Source: Colletotrichum lupini
Lineage: Eukaryota; Ascomycota; Sordariomycetes; Glomerellales; Glomerellaceae
Direction: 5' to 3'
NCBI RefSeq assembly: GCF_023278565.1
Contig: NC_064681.1
Location: 2,542,001-2,606,000 of the forward strand
DNA: 64,000 nt
The notes under the pieces are model-generated. The model made no database searches. It saw nothing but the letters and a program-made list of their open reading frames with translations, and was not told the DNA's origin. Positions 34,201 to 45,008 of this stretch are shown in pieces (the first letter of the stretch is position 1; every line of letters starts with the position of its first letter). Position numbers and translations under genes: made by a program.

Positions 34201-35677
34201 TGCAGTGGGAAAGGAAACTTCCAGGGGGGAAAACTTTAGGAAAACCAAAACATGTTCAGAGAGTTCAGCTTTTACTTGATCCCGTCTTTCCCGCGAACTC
34301 AATTTTCTTCCGACACTTGGCTGAAAGAGTCTGCAGGGACAACAACTTAACGCAAAGTCATGTCGCCATCCCATGTGTACGGCGTATACCTACAGCTACA
34401 CGATACTGCCAGCCGACATTGAGTAGGTACTCTCATCGCTACCTCTCTGAGGTGAGGACATCACGCAGTTGCTTGCTCCATCTCTCCTGTAATTCCACGG
34501 AGGATTGGTTGCGCCGGCATTCCATCCCTCTAGTGGCTGAACTCCGTGTTCATCAGCACAGCTCAATGTGCAAAGCCACTGCGGCACAGCCTACGATATC
34601 ATCTCTTGACTACGGATAGCCCAGGATTTTCGGCCTGCCTCGTATCGGGCTCGGGTTCTGGAGGCTCCGAAAGCCTCAGCGTGCTGCATTCAGCCAATGC
34701 TACCACCAGTATCGGTTCTCTGACCAATCGTCTATGCAAGCGCACCGCAAGGCGGATAGCAAGGCATTCTACTCCGTACTCCGTACGCTTCAAGCCTGTG
34801 TTTCCTGCACCAACCGCGGCTCGCCATCCAGTCATTGGCTGTGTGCCTTGCTGCCTCTGCGCAGCCATCAACACCGTGGTTGGCTAGATGCAGAGCGTTG
34901 CCAGGTAATATTTCGATCTCGAGATACTACCAGACTGAGACGGGGGATGATGCCGTCTACCTCATTTCTTGTCGCAAGTGTTGATGAGTGTAAGTCCTAT
35001 GAGGCTACTACCTAGAAACAGAGGAAGAAGAGGCCAAGCCGAGCCTATCCGTGTTCATGACCAGGAGACCTGAACGATTTATTGATTCGAAATCTGTTTG
35101 TTGAAAGAACAATAGAAGGTTCCGTGTTGACTCGAAATTGAACCTCACAAGGTAAGGTAATTCGCTAACATGCGCAGCCAAAATCTCACTCCGCCCTGTG
35201 ACCCTCTGGTCCTCTCACCTTGAAGCCTCGGAGGCCTGCCACCCTGCCTGCTTACCTCACCGTGCCGTCCACTCTACAGAGTACGGATACGCGGTATGGC
35301 ATTGGATGGCACCCGACCCGCACTGAATGTCTCTTCCCCCCTCTCTGACGCTCTTTGGCGGGACGGTCTGACCAAAGTTCGCTCCGCAGCACGCACAGCA
35401 TCTGCCGGTGGCCCGGGAGGAGACCACCTTTTTCAGCCAGTCCCGACCCGCAGCTCAAGTCCTAGGGATGCTACCAAGTCCTGAGAGTCCTACGAGTCTA
35501 CCTACGACACCGACCAGCCTTGATACAATCTTGCAGGCTTCATCCACCTCATCCTATGGACAAATAAAACCAAAATGGGTGGCGGATCAGTCTCGACCCG
35601 TCTTTGACCGTTGCTTTCCTTGCAATTTTGTCCTTAGACTTCCACCTGTCCGTCCTTGGGAGCACCTTGGGCGCACT
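31276..35677. other. 4.4-kb spacer between divergent genes
   Basis: This is the upstream region of the secreted-protein gene (left) and of the zinc-finger gene (right). An 11-C run lies at 33242-33252. Dispersed words occur at 32382-32390, 34770-34785 (two overlapping TACTCCGTA) and 35281-35290 (GTACGGATAC). Short frames on both strands have no support. Confidence 0.5.
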
Positions 35678-38600
35678 ATGGAGTCCAAGACTTCGCTGTC
35701 GCCCTTCGGGGATGACCGCCGTTCGCTGAATCAGAGCCCTTCGCCTTCAGCCCTACGAGCGCTCACCTCGTCCCGCCTCAGTTTCGGTCGCTCACGACGG
35801 GACTCTTGCTCCACGAATTCGACTTCAACCTCTTCGGCCCGCTCATCTATTGACTCAACCACCTCGCCATCATGCGTGTAAGTCTGGTTTGCTTCCTTTG
35901 TAGCCTCGTAGATCCTGGGCTGAGATGAGAATCGCAGTACTCGTACAGTAAAACCAGACCAATGCGCTCTGCACAGGTTCATAGTATGGGCCGCCGTCCA
36001 GCGTAACAAGTCTCAAAAGATGACGGCCACTGATCGTCTCGAATGTCCAATGCTTCGCTGTCGGAAGAGGTTTCCAGACCATGCCGCTATGCTGGAGCAT
36101 CTTTACGAATGCCCTCAGCTTGGCACTGGCGAGTATTGGTGCTATGAGTGTAGCAAGGCCGAGAAGTTCACCGATGGAAACTGCAAACGATGCCTCGGCC
36201 ATCCTGGAAAGAGACGCAAGATCATGAGCGTCGCTAAAAACTTCTTCTCATCTCTGGGGCATAAGTCAAGAAATAACCAGAGAATTCCCGACTTCCGCCT
36301 GGACAACGTATCCGAAGTCGCCATGGCACCACCTCCGAGTTACGACGACTCCTTGCACATCCAACCACACCAAGTTGAGCTTTCTTCGTCGTCGGAGATC
36401 TTGGAGATTGACTCAGTCGAAGTTCCCTGGCCTTTACCCTCGAATGCAAACCGCAACACTATGGTTACTCAACCTCATGTATCTATGGGCATGGTTCCGG
36501 CAAATCTCCAGCACCCAAACTCGATTCTGCCCGATCCTTGGTTTGCGCAGAACAATTTGGACATCGGCGAGAATACCATGGGCAAAGCCGACCGGCCATT
36601 GTTGGCCCTTGATACTGACATTTTTAGCCAACCCCGCAAACAACTGCAGCCCACGACAAGAACTAAGAATCTATCGCCAAGCAATTCACTTAGATCAAAC
36701 GCGAGCACTGATACAACTGCTAGCTACCTCATTTCGCCCGCGTCTGCCTATAGTGGCGCATGGACAACTGCTGAGACAAATATCACATCACCGACCTCTG
36801 ACGGCGGCTCTGGCGGATATCTCTCCAGAGGATGTTCTAATGCGAGTCGATACTCAAATAACAGCGTGGAGCCATATAACTTCATTTCGGAGCTTCCGGC
36901 AGATGACATTCTACTGCAACCTTTTCCTATGACACTTCCGGCCGTTGATTTCGACCAGCCGGCATCCTCATTGGAGATACCAGCCGCCGTTAGCCCAATA
37001 TCCGAAGCCGCCGATGTTCCTGCTCAGCAAACATTCGACATTCGTGCGCTCAACAAACTCTCGGAAGAGGCTTTGTTTGATCATGTTGTCGACGCCAACT
37101 CGCTTGTCGGATCGGCGTGGGATACCCTCAAGACTCACATCAGCTCCTCCCTGGAAAAGCTGCAGCATGTCCCATATAGTGCTCTCGTAGCACAGCTGAA
37201 AGATCTCTCGACGCAACAAGTAGCAGACAAGGCCCTCGTTACGTTGAAGGGCATGTCTGAGGGTAGACAACCTGCTACCAGCATCGATATCCTTTGCTTC
37301 GTTCATCTCATCTATTCCATCTCGCTCGTCGTCCACGAAGATGGTGCTCGGGACCACTCCAGGGATCTATTTGCTCAAACATCTCTGTACGGCAATGTGC
37401 TCCCTGATTGGGAGAAATCAGATTATCGTCGAGTGGCATCAGCGATTTGGCAGCCCTTGAATCTATCTGCCGGGAAACTGGATGGCGTCCTATCAAGAAA
37501 TTACGGGGGTGAAGTTTCTCGGTCGTCGAGCAAAAAGGGCAAAGAACGGGATCCTGGTCTGTCGACATATCAGCCGGAACCTGGACAGGATAAATTGTTG
37601 GAGGTGGCAATGTTCTTCCTAGATGGTACGTATACACTGGCTTTTGAGCTGGTTGACAACTGCTTACCCTAGATTACAGAGTTGGACTATGCTGTCCTGT
37701 CCAGCGGGCAACCCGAGTCGGACGAAGTCTTGACCTCGCTACTTTGGGCACAGCATTGGCGATACAATACCGATCGGGCTCCATTGAACGGTGCACTGTC
37801 TGCAAGCTTCAAAGGAATTCGTAGCAAACTCAACCAAGACTTCCCTCACGCCGATGGTCTAAGTGCAAAGTTGAAGCGTATTCAGAAGCGCATCAACGAT
37901 GGTAATATTTGGTGCGCCAGGCAAGCAGAGATAGAGCTTATGCAAGCCGGTAAAGTAAGTATCAAGTAACAGAGGAGCTCTTACCGTACTATGCTAACAT
38001 CGTGAGCAGAGTTCCATGGTGTTGTCGAACTACTTTAATCATTATGTCCCGACCGTCAGGGCGCAGTCAGAGATCCTCTACGCCAATCCAGGGACTGTCT
38101 CACGGATAAGCTATTACGCATACGCTATCAATCTGGTGGAGTCTATCATTCGCGGTATTTGCACAAAGGAGAGACTGGAGAAGGCCACTCCAAACCCTTC
38201 CAAGATGACGAGCGAAGCGGCCCTCGATGATTTCATGAATCTGACAACGACCTTGGGCGACATAACTTGGGGCGATGTCCAGACTACGACGACCGACGCG
38301 CCGCTTATCCCGTCGTCCATGCCTGATATTGATATTTGCATGGATGTAGATAGCAATGGGTTGTCGGATCAGTTGAAGATGTTCTTTGAGGAGGGTGGAG
38401 TTCCAGCAGCGCCGGCCTTCCGGACACCACCATCCACGACACAGCCCAACAACGCACCTGACAAGTCTGGGGCCAAAGTCCAGGAAGATCTACCTTCGAG
38501 CTCAGCACCAAAGACAGAGGCTGAGGCCAACGAGAAGTGTGAAATCTGTGGATACCGGCCAAAAGGCCACCCTCAGTGGTTCAAGGGGAGCATGGCAAAG

Positions 38601-38684
38601 CACAAGAAAATGCAACACTCGACGGCGCCGCCAAAGATTTACAAGTGTCCGTTTCCGGGGTGCACAAGCCAGTACAAGAACTGA
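35678..38684 (+). CDS. Large C2H2-type zinc-finger protein, ends at an in-frame TGA inside its last finger
   Basis: Four exons, 35678-35877, 35977-37625, 37680-37954 and 38010-38684, give 932 aa to the first stop; every phase fits. The start at 35678 is preferred to the ATG at 36020 because exon 1 supplies a Ser-rich leader that splices in frame to FIVWAAVQRNKSQKMTATD. Zinc-binding modules: an N-terminal CPMLRC...H...H/C unit (about 90-115) followed by WCYEC...CKRCLGHPGKRRKI, and near the C-terminus CEICGYRPKGHPQWF...HKKMQH (about 879-906) and CPFPGC from 921. The middle is Ser-rich, then helical (about 400-560). The last finger lacks its histidines because TGA at 38682 stops translation; the same frame continues with QHQQDKNH. 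A nuclear, DNA-binding role is inferred. I do not know a gene name. Confidence 0.85.
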
Positions 38685-38777
38685 CTAGACAATTTAAAGC
38701 AGCACCAGCAAGACAAGAACCACTTTGTGGACGGGGAAACCGAGAGGAGACCGAGCAAGAGGAAGAAGAGAGACTAG
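38682..38777 (+). other. In-frame continuation past TGA that completes the last C2H2 finger (readthrough candidate or recent nonsense change)
   Basis: After TGA (38682-38684) the frame stays open for 30 codons to TAG at 38775-38777. Counting the stop as one residue, it gives C921-x4-C926-x13-H940-x5-H946, a complete C2H2 finger, then a basic tail RRPSKRKKRD. The stop context is TGA CTA G, the known consensus for efficient translational readthrough in fungi and animals. A CGA-to-TGA transition in an ancestral Arg codon is the competing explanation. Confidence 0.6.
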
Positions 38778-40594
38778 CGGAGTTTTTGAGACCTGATTAC
38801 TTGGACAGTGATCCGCACGATAGAATGGGTTTTGATTTCTGGAGTTAACTGGATGGATGTAAAGATACCACATGAGCGAACAGAGCCTGGGTTCTTCCTT
38901 TGTTGCTATTTTTTTGTTGTGTTTAGCAAGACACTGTATTCTATACCCTCGGTTTCGCACTCATGGCATCCGATGACGGAAAACGAATATGACATTACAA
39001 CATGATTATTCATATCGAAAACATCAGTCAATGGAGTACGTTTCGAGGCTCCAACATTACCTACAGCAACTTATCAGTGGAATTGGTTTGTATCTCTGTA
39101 CGATTCAAGGGTCCCGGCTTGATACGGAATTGACTCGAAAATTACATGTATGCTAGAATACACTGGATGGTAATTATGTAGAGAGATATTCGAAAAGGGT
39201 GGGCTATCCCAAGTCACCCATAGTCAACTTCGAATAGAACAAATTGGGCAACACATAAAGCTGATTTGTTAGTGATTGTGGACATTGAACATGCCACATT
39301 GCTGACGAATGTCTTGTCGAATACAGAAAACCGTAGCATATGAAAGGTATGGCTTCTACCCAAGAATTACCACACACACCCGGCAAACCTGAGCTTTAGC
39401 AGCTTTTGGCATAGAGCTCATTCATCTCGGTGAGGTCGGTGTAGGCAATATGACAACACGCCACTCTTTTGATAGCCCAGCCTTGGGCAGGGATCGGACC
39501 TGGTAGGTACATCGTTGGGACTGGCGGAGGTAGGACCCCCCACTAGAAAAGCACCGCGAAAAGCACAGACAGGCCACCCAGTTTACTCACTATCCGGTCT
39601 CGATTTTGTAACATTTGCGCAGGTGCCGGGGGTGGGTTGTAAGGCTGATTTGCGGGCTTCCAGGGGGAGCTTGGTGCTGTAGCGAGCCGTCGAAACCCCC
39701 GTAAATGCATGGGGTGCGGGACGGGATAGTGTTTTCGTAAGGGAGGTACGGATACCTTGGGTAGGATACCTAAGGTACGAGATGGGAGCTTCCTCTCTTG
39801 TTTGTACCTTGCGTGGCCGTGAAGAAGGCAACAGCGTTTGTAGTCCGCTCTTTGATGCGCCCGATGTAGAAGGCATGATATGCAGAACCTAAAATTGTTC
39901 TTCTCGACTCGTACTGTTCAGAGATTCGGGGTTGTGGAAGGGGACCTGAACAGAGCAGTTGGAGGGGGCGTGGGCGTGTGGTCTGGTCGAGGTCCCCTGG
40001 AGCCCTGGGAGAAGCTTGTACCTGCAAAAAAAGGTGGTACAAGCGCAATCTGGATACCTGAGGTGTGCGGTGATGGTCCATCGAGGACCTGGGTACCTTA
40101 TGGGTGGCTTATCTAATCAGCCTTGCCTCTAAGGAGTGCGAATAGAAAAAAGCAAGTCCATCAAGTCGCGTCCAGCGCAGCGCAGCACGCCTCAGCTGTC
40201 AGATCAGAGAGGTGTCGAGCCAGCGCAAAATGACTTTTGGAGCCCTCAAGTGACACCTTTTCCCACCCACTCGGACACTCCCGCCATCTTGCGATTTTTC
40301 CAATCTCACGCCTCTGTTCGGGGACGTGGGTAAACGCCAGGAGCTGTCACCCTCCTCTTATTCCTACGTGCACCTGGATGCCGTAGTGGATGGAGTACCT
40401 GTAGGGAGTAGTCAAGATCAATCAATGAACCTTTTGAGCCTCAATTGTAGATGTGCACCACTGTGGATTCCTCTCCCATCCCGCGTCTGCGCTTTGATCC
40501 GGCTGAACGCGCGCAAGTTCTTTAATCCGATATTCTGCTGCTCTCGTGTTCACCCTTGACGAAACACGTTGCCTTTCTGGCTCTGTTATTGTTT

Positions 40595-40612
40595 CCCCCC
40601 CCCCCCCCCCCC
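40595..40612 (+). repeat. 18-bp C homopolymer followed by CT repeat
   Basis: An uninterrupted run of 18 C residues passes into (CT)n. It lies about 1.1 kb upstream of the glutamine-rich gene. Homopolymer length may be affected by sequencing error. Confidence 0.7.
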
Positions 40613-41208
40613 TCTCTCTCACGCGCTGACGAGCGCCAGCACTGCCAGGCAGGCGGTTAAAAAAAGAAGTCGACACAGCCAACAATGAGGAAGAAAAGGG
40701 GGGGGCCGCTCTGTCCGTTCTTAATGACATCACCGCTGGGCTAATAGTCACGTGTTGTGTGCCACTCCAGCCAATGCCAGCTGGCCCGAAGCCTCCAAGG
40801 GGGGCAAAAGGGGGTGGGGTCTCCCCCTCGAGTCTTGACTCCTCAGGCTCCGGTCCATCCTAACCCTTCAGGCTTCAGGTCCTTCCCTTGACTTTGGCCG
40901 TCGCCGCCCCGTCCCTTTCCTCTCTTTGATGCGCGCCCGCCCAAAAAAAATAGTTCGGGTGCACCTTGAGGAAACTTGAGAAGGCCCGCGCCACAGAAAA
41001 TTTCTCCCGGTCGCCTTTCAGCTTTACCTTGGGCTTCCCCTTCCCTGTCTCCCCCTCCTGGTCCTCACTGTTCTTTCCCATCGCCCTTTGGCTTTCTATG
41101 TGCTTTGCTGCTGCTGCTGCCAGCGCTCTCTGGCCTTTTCCCGCCAGTCCTTTCTGACTTGACACGGTCCTTGGTGTCAAGTCCCAAGTCCCAAGTCCAA
41201 GTCCACGT

Positions 41209-41222
41209 CCCCCCCCCCCCCC
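41209..41222 (+). repeat. 14-bp C homopolymer
   Basis: A run of 14 C residues about 490 bp upstream of the start of the glutamine-rich gene, within a pyrimidine-rich leader region. Confidence 0.7.
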
Positions 41223-41709
41223 AATCCGCCCAGGTCTCTTCCATGTCCGCCGCCCTTCTCTTCCTCGCACACCACCCTTCACACCTCGCATGTTTGCTCT
41301 CCCCCTTCTTTTCTGTGCACACCTCCCAGAACCCACACACACTCCACGCCTCTCCCTCCCCCCAATCCCATTATCGACACCCCCAGACCACATTCAAGGG
41401 TTCGTTTGTTGCATCCTTTTGAGCATCTCTGGGATTCGGGTTACGATAGCGGAGGCTCAACGACTTTGAGCCAACTACTCCGACGTCCAAAGTCGAAACT
41501 CCACGCGACTCTCCATCCGTTGATTCTGACGATACCCTCGCCAGACACGTTCTCCCCCGAAGCCTCGCCTCGCCTCGGCGGGTGAACGACTCCCCCCTCA
41601 CCCTCACACACACGCACACGTCCGACCTCACGCTCCTTCTTCTTCGCCCTCCTCGCCCTCCCTCCCTCATCTCCATCAAAGGCTTCGACCACCCTTCTCT
41701 CGGCACACA

Positions 41710-42537
41710 ATGTCGAGTCTGGGGCAGTCGGGAAACAGCCATCCAGGCCTCGCCTTTCCCCAGCCGGGTAGCCTTCGACGTAGTCACGGCGGCCCAGGCG
41801 GCTTCCCGCCCCTGCAACACGCGAATCCTGCCCAAAAACCATCGCCAGGCCCTCATAACGCGTCCCCTTATCAACAACAAGCATACACGCCTCAGCAGCC
41901 GCCCCAGGCTCAATATCCTCATCACCTCTTCCAGACACCGACGCCCGTCAATGGCAACGTCAACGGAACCTCGCGTCCCCCGAGCCACGTCCCCAATGCC
42001 GCCGCCCTGGGAGCACGCCAGAGGGGGCCGCCCCAGAGGCAGCAGATGGGCCAAGGCGGCCCCAATCTGTTCCTCCCTCTAGGCAATCAGCATGGCCTCG
42101 GTCAGCAACAAGGACTCGGTCAACAACAGAGCTTGGGTCAACAGCAGGGCCTGGGAGGTCAACAAAGCCTCAGCCATCAACAGGCCCTCGGTCAGCAGCA
42201 AGGCTTGGGACAACACCAAGGTCTCGGTCAGCAGTCTGCCCTCAGCCAGCAAGGCCTCGGCCAACAGCAGGGCTTGAGCCATCAGCAGAGTCTGGGTCAA
42301 CAGCAGGGACTCGGCCAGCAGCAAGGTCTGGGTCAGCATAACCAACACCCGCAGCACCAGCAGCAGCACCAGGCACATCAACAACACCAACAGCACCAGC
42401 AGCAACACCACCAGCAACAACATCAACAGCACCAACAGAGTCTGAGTCAACAGCAGACCCTAGCGCAGCAGCAACAGCAACACCAGCAAACTCTTAGCCA
42501 GCAACAAAAGCTGAGCCAGCAGCACAATCTCCATCAG

Positions 42538-42575
<38 letters not shown>

Positions 42576-43920
42576 GGCGCAACAACAAGCCCAGCAGCAG
42601 GCCCAGCAACAAGCCCAACAGCAGGCTCAACAGCAAGCTCAGCAGCAGGCTCAACAGCAAGCTCAGCAGCAGGCTCAGCAGCAGGCTCAACAACAGCAGC
42701 AGCAGCAGCAGCAGCAGATCAAGTCTGAGCCGATCGTGCCGCAGCATACCCCTCAAGCCCAGACTCTATCACAGCCCACGCCTCCCACAGTTCAACAGCA
42801 GCTGCCGCAGGTTACCCAGGTCCAGCAGGTGCCTCAGCAAGTCCAGCAAGTCCAGCAGGCCCAACAAGTGCCCCAGGCCTCTCCAGTCCAGCAGCAGGTT
42901 CAGCAGCCTGCCCAGGCCCGACCCGAGACGCCTGCCCAGGCTAGCGATCACCATGGGGAGAGTATGGAGGTCGATGCATCCCTGGCCGAGGGTGATGATT
43001 CCCTTGAGCCAAAGATGGTTGATGGGGCGCCATTCGTTCCTCGGACGCCAATGGGAGAGATGATGTCTGCTCCTCCCGAGGGAGGCAGCTTTCCAACCTT
43101 GGAGGCGGTGCATAAGAGCGTTCTCGCATACTGCACGTCAGTCGGTTACGCAATTGTCATTGGCCGCTCCAAGAAGACAGTTCCTGGGCTCAAAAAGGTT
43201 CTGTTCGTGTGTGACCGGGCAGGCAAGCCTCCGAGTCGCGTCAGCCCCGAATTCCGCAAGCGCAAGACGTCATCGCGTAAATGCGACTGCCAATTCGGCT
43301 TCTTTGCCATCGAGCAGCGGACCCAGTGGACGATTCGATACCGACCGGATCCTCAGCATCTGCAACACAACCACGGCCCTAGCGAAAGCCCGCTCCTCCA
43401 CCCAGCAGCTCGCAAGCTAGACAGCAAGATGGTGGCCGCCGTCAAAGCTCTCAAGGAGAATGGTGAGCCGGCAAAGACAACACCACGAGAAAGAGCAGCC
43501 GCTGACTCTTCGACAGGGGTTAGTGTGAACGAGACACTGGAGATACTGCAAGGCGAAAATCCTCACGTTCCCCTCCTCCCTCGCGACATCTACAATGCCA
43601 GAGCGGCAATCAATCGCAACCCGCAAAAGGTGGCTACGGGATTGGCAGAGAACAGACCGGCTATATATAGCAAACCACACCCCACGGCAGAAGAGAGGAT
43701 TCGGGCAGACCTCCGAAAGGAACTCGCCAAGGCACGCGAGGATTTTGACAAGTACAAGGAGGACAAACAAAAAGAGGTGGACGAGTTGAAGAAGAAGCTG
43801 GTGGAAAAGGACCAGATCATTGAAAGATTTGAAATGTTCATCGACATTTGCAATCAACGGGTCATGGTTCAACGGGAGAGGCTCGGCGGCCCAGAAGGGT
43901 CTGGCAACAACGGCACGTAG
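41710..43920 (+). CDS. Glutamine-rich protein with FAR1/Mutator-type zinc DNA-binding domain
   Basis: Single-exon gene, 736 aa. Residues 1-115 are Pro/Gln-rich. About 118-215 is a run of degenerate heptads of the type LGQQQGL, and about 215-335 is nearly pure Gln with His and Ala (HQQ, AQQQ units, CAG/CAA codons). A Gln/Val-rich stretch follows. The only folded module is at about 460-560: a FAR1/WRKY-GCM1-type zinc domain as in Mutator-like transposases, with C501, C525-x-C527 and H553-x-H555, and the typical SVGYAIVIGRSKK and W540 positions. A predicted coiled coil (about 655-715) ends the protein, perhaps for dimerisation. There is no transposase core, so it looks like a domesticated DNA-binding protein acting as transcription factor; the Gln regions would be activation or condensate-forming segments. 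Function is inferred. Confidence 0.87.
42090..42355 (+). repeat. Degenerate 21-bp tandem repeats coding for LGQQQGL-type heptads
   Basis: Repeats of about 21 bp (CTCGGTCAGCAACAAGG-like) run in tandem inside the glutamine-rich gene. Many changes are synonymous (CAA/CAG, GGT/GGC), implying an old array under protein-level selection rather than a fresh expansion. Confidence 0.7.
42535..42719 (+). repeat. CAG/CAA tract coding for polyglutamine with regular alanines
   Basis: Tandem CAGCAGGCTCAA-like 12-bp units encode QAQQ repeats, flanked by purer (CAG)n. It lies inside the glutamine-rich gene and is likely polymorphic between strains. Confidence 0.8.
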
Positions 43921-44958
43921 TGTGCGGCCGTGGACGGACGGGATTCGGCAGAGGGTATCCTTGCATGATCGGGATCGGGAAACTGGTTTGAGAAGGGGTT
44001 TGTACGATGCTTTCCTTTCTGCATCGCGGAAGCATGGCCGTCGGTATGCCGAAAGTGCAAGGCAGGATGGAAACAGGTGTTTGAACGGGGCGGAGTCGAT
44101 TATTGGTTGTGTTCTGAGGTCGGTCCCATTAGAGGCTGGGGTCATCAGGCAGTTTTTTGTCCTTTATTATTTTCTTTCTGTTTATCTGGAAGTCCGGGGT
44201 TGCATTGGGTGGGATTCAACCAGCAAACTATCGCGAACATGACTGAAGCAAGCATTCGACTTTTGACCATGTTACTTGATGCAACTTTACGTGACATTGA
44301 CAGGCTGCGGGAAGTCGCGTCGGGAACGTCGAATATGTAGAGACGGAGACTCCGTAGGCCATACGGATATATGAAAGCCAGCTTGACCGCGGCAAGTAGC
44401 AATTAGAAGGAACGCAACATGGGATATCAACGCGGCAATGAACGGCATCTTGAGGTCAAATATCGAACAAAGTAAAGTGAAAGGTGAAGTAGTGGTAAGG
44501 TAGTGGGGCAAGGGCGCGCGCGGGCTGGGCGGGAAGCTGCAGCTCAAGCTCGAGCTATCCAGGGGTCGCTGCTAATTAAGAGGCGATTTTAAGAGTAATT
44601 TTGGATCCCAAGGATAGCGGGCGTGGGCGTTGGATGTGGCAGATTGGATGGCCATTTTCGTACTGGTAGCCATCCAAACGGACCAGGGGGTTCTAGCGAT
44701 ATGTATGTAGTCAGGTGATGGCGATTTGTGAAGAGAACAGGAGCGGAAGACCATCTCAATTTTATCATGCTGCTCTCGATCTTTGAGGCAGAAGTGTTGA
44801 TGGGTATTCTGTACTCCGTAGTTGTAGGTCAGGTACCTTTAGGTATTTAGACGCGTCGTTGGCTGCATTACCTAAGACATGCGCATGTGAAGAAAGAACA
44901 GCTGTTGTTTCTGAGGTACAGATATGCAAGCCCACCAGTGAAGGGGGAGGGAGGGGCT

Positions 44959-44961
<3 letters not shown>

Positions 44962-45008
<47 letters not shown>
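44962..45008 (+). repeat. Pure (TGC)n trinucleotide repeat, 47 bp
   Basis: Fifteen uninterrupted CTG/TGC units plus two bases in non-coding DNA, about 1 kb downstream of the CAG-rich gene. The absence of interruptions suggests an unstable, recently expanded tract. Confidence 0.85.

Larger units (their letters stand above)
38778..41709. other. Spacer and leader upstream of the glutamine-rich gene
   Basis: No supportable gene. A minus-strand candidate at 39396-39876 is discussed under rejected items. GTACGGATAC lies at 39746-39755. Two long C runs (40595-40612, 41209-41222) and CT-rich DNA precede the next gene and probably belong to its promoter and leader. Confidence 0.5.

Noticed and set aside
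39396..39876. Possible small spliced gene on the minus strand (MPSTSGASKSGLQ start, YTDLTEMNELYAKSC end)
   Set aside because: Both ends look protein-like, but the middle overlaps dispersed TACGGATACC motifs typical of spacers here. The splice acceptor allows two frames and I recognise no family. Transcript data would be needed.
42079..42756. Minus-strand poly-leucine frames opposite the glutamine tract
   Set aside because: These are CTG/TTG readings of the CAG/CAA repeat and imply no protein.
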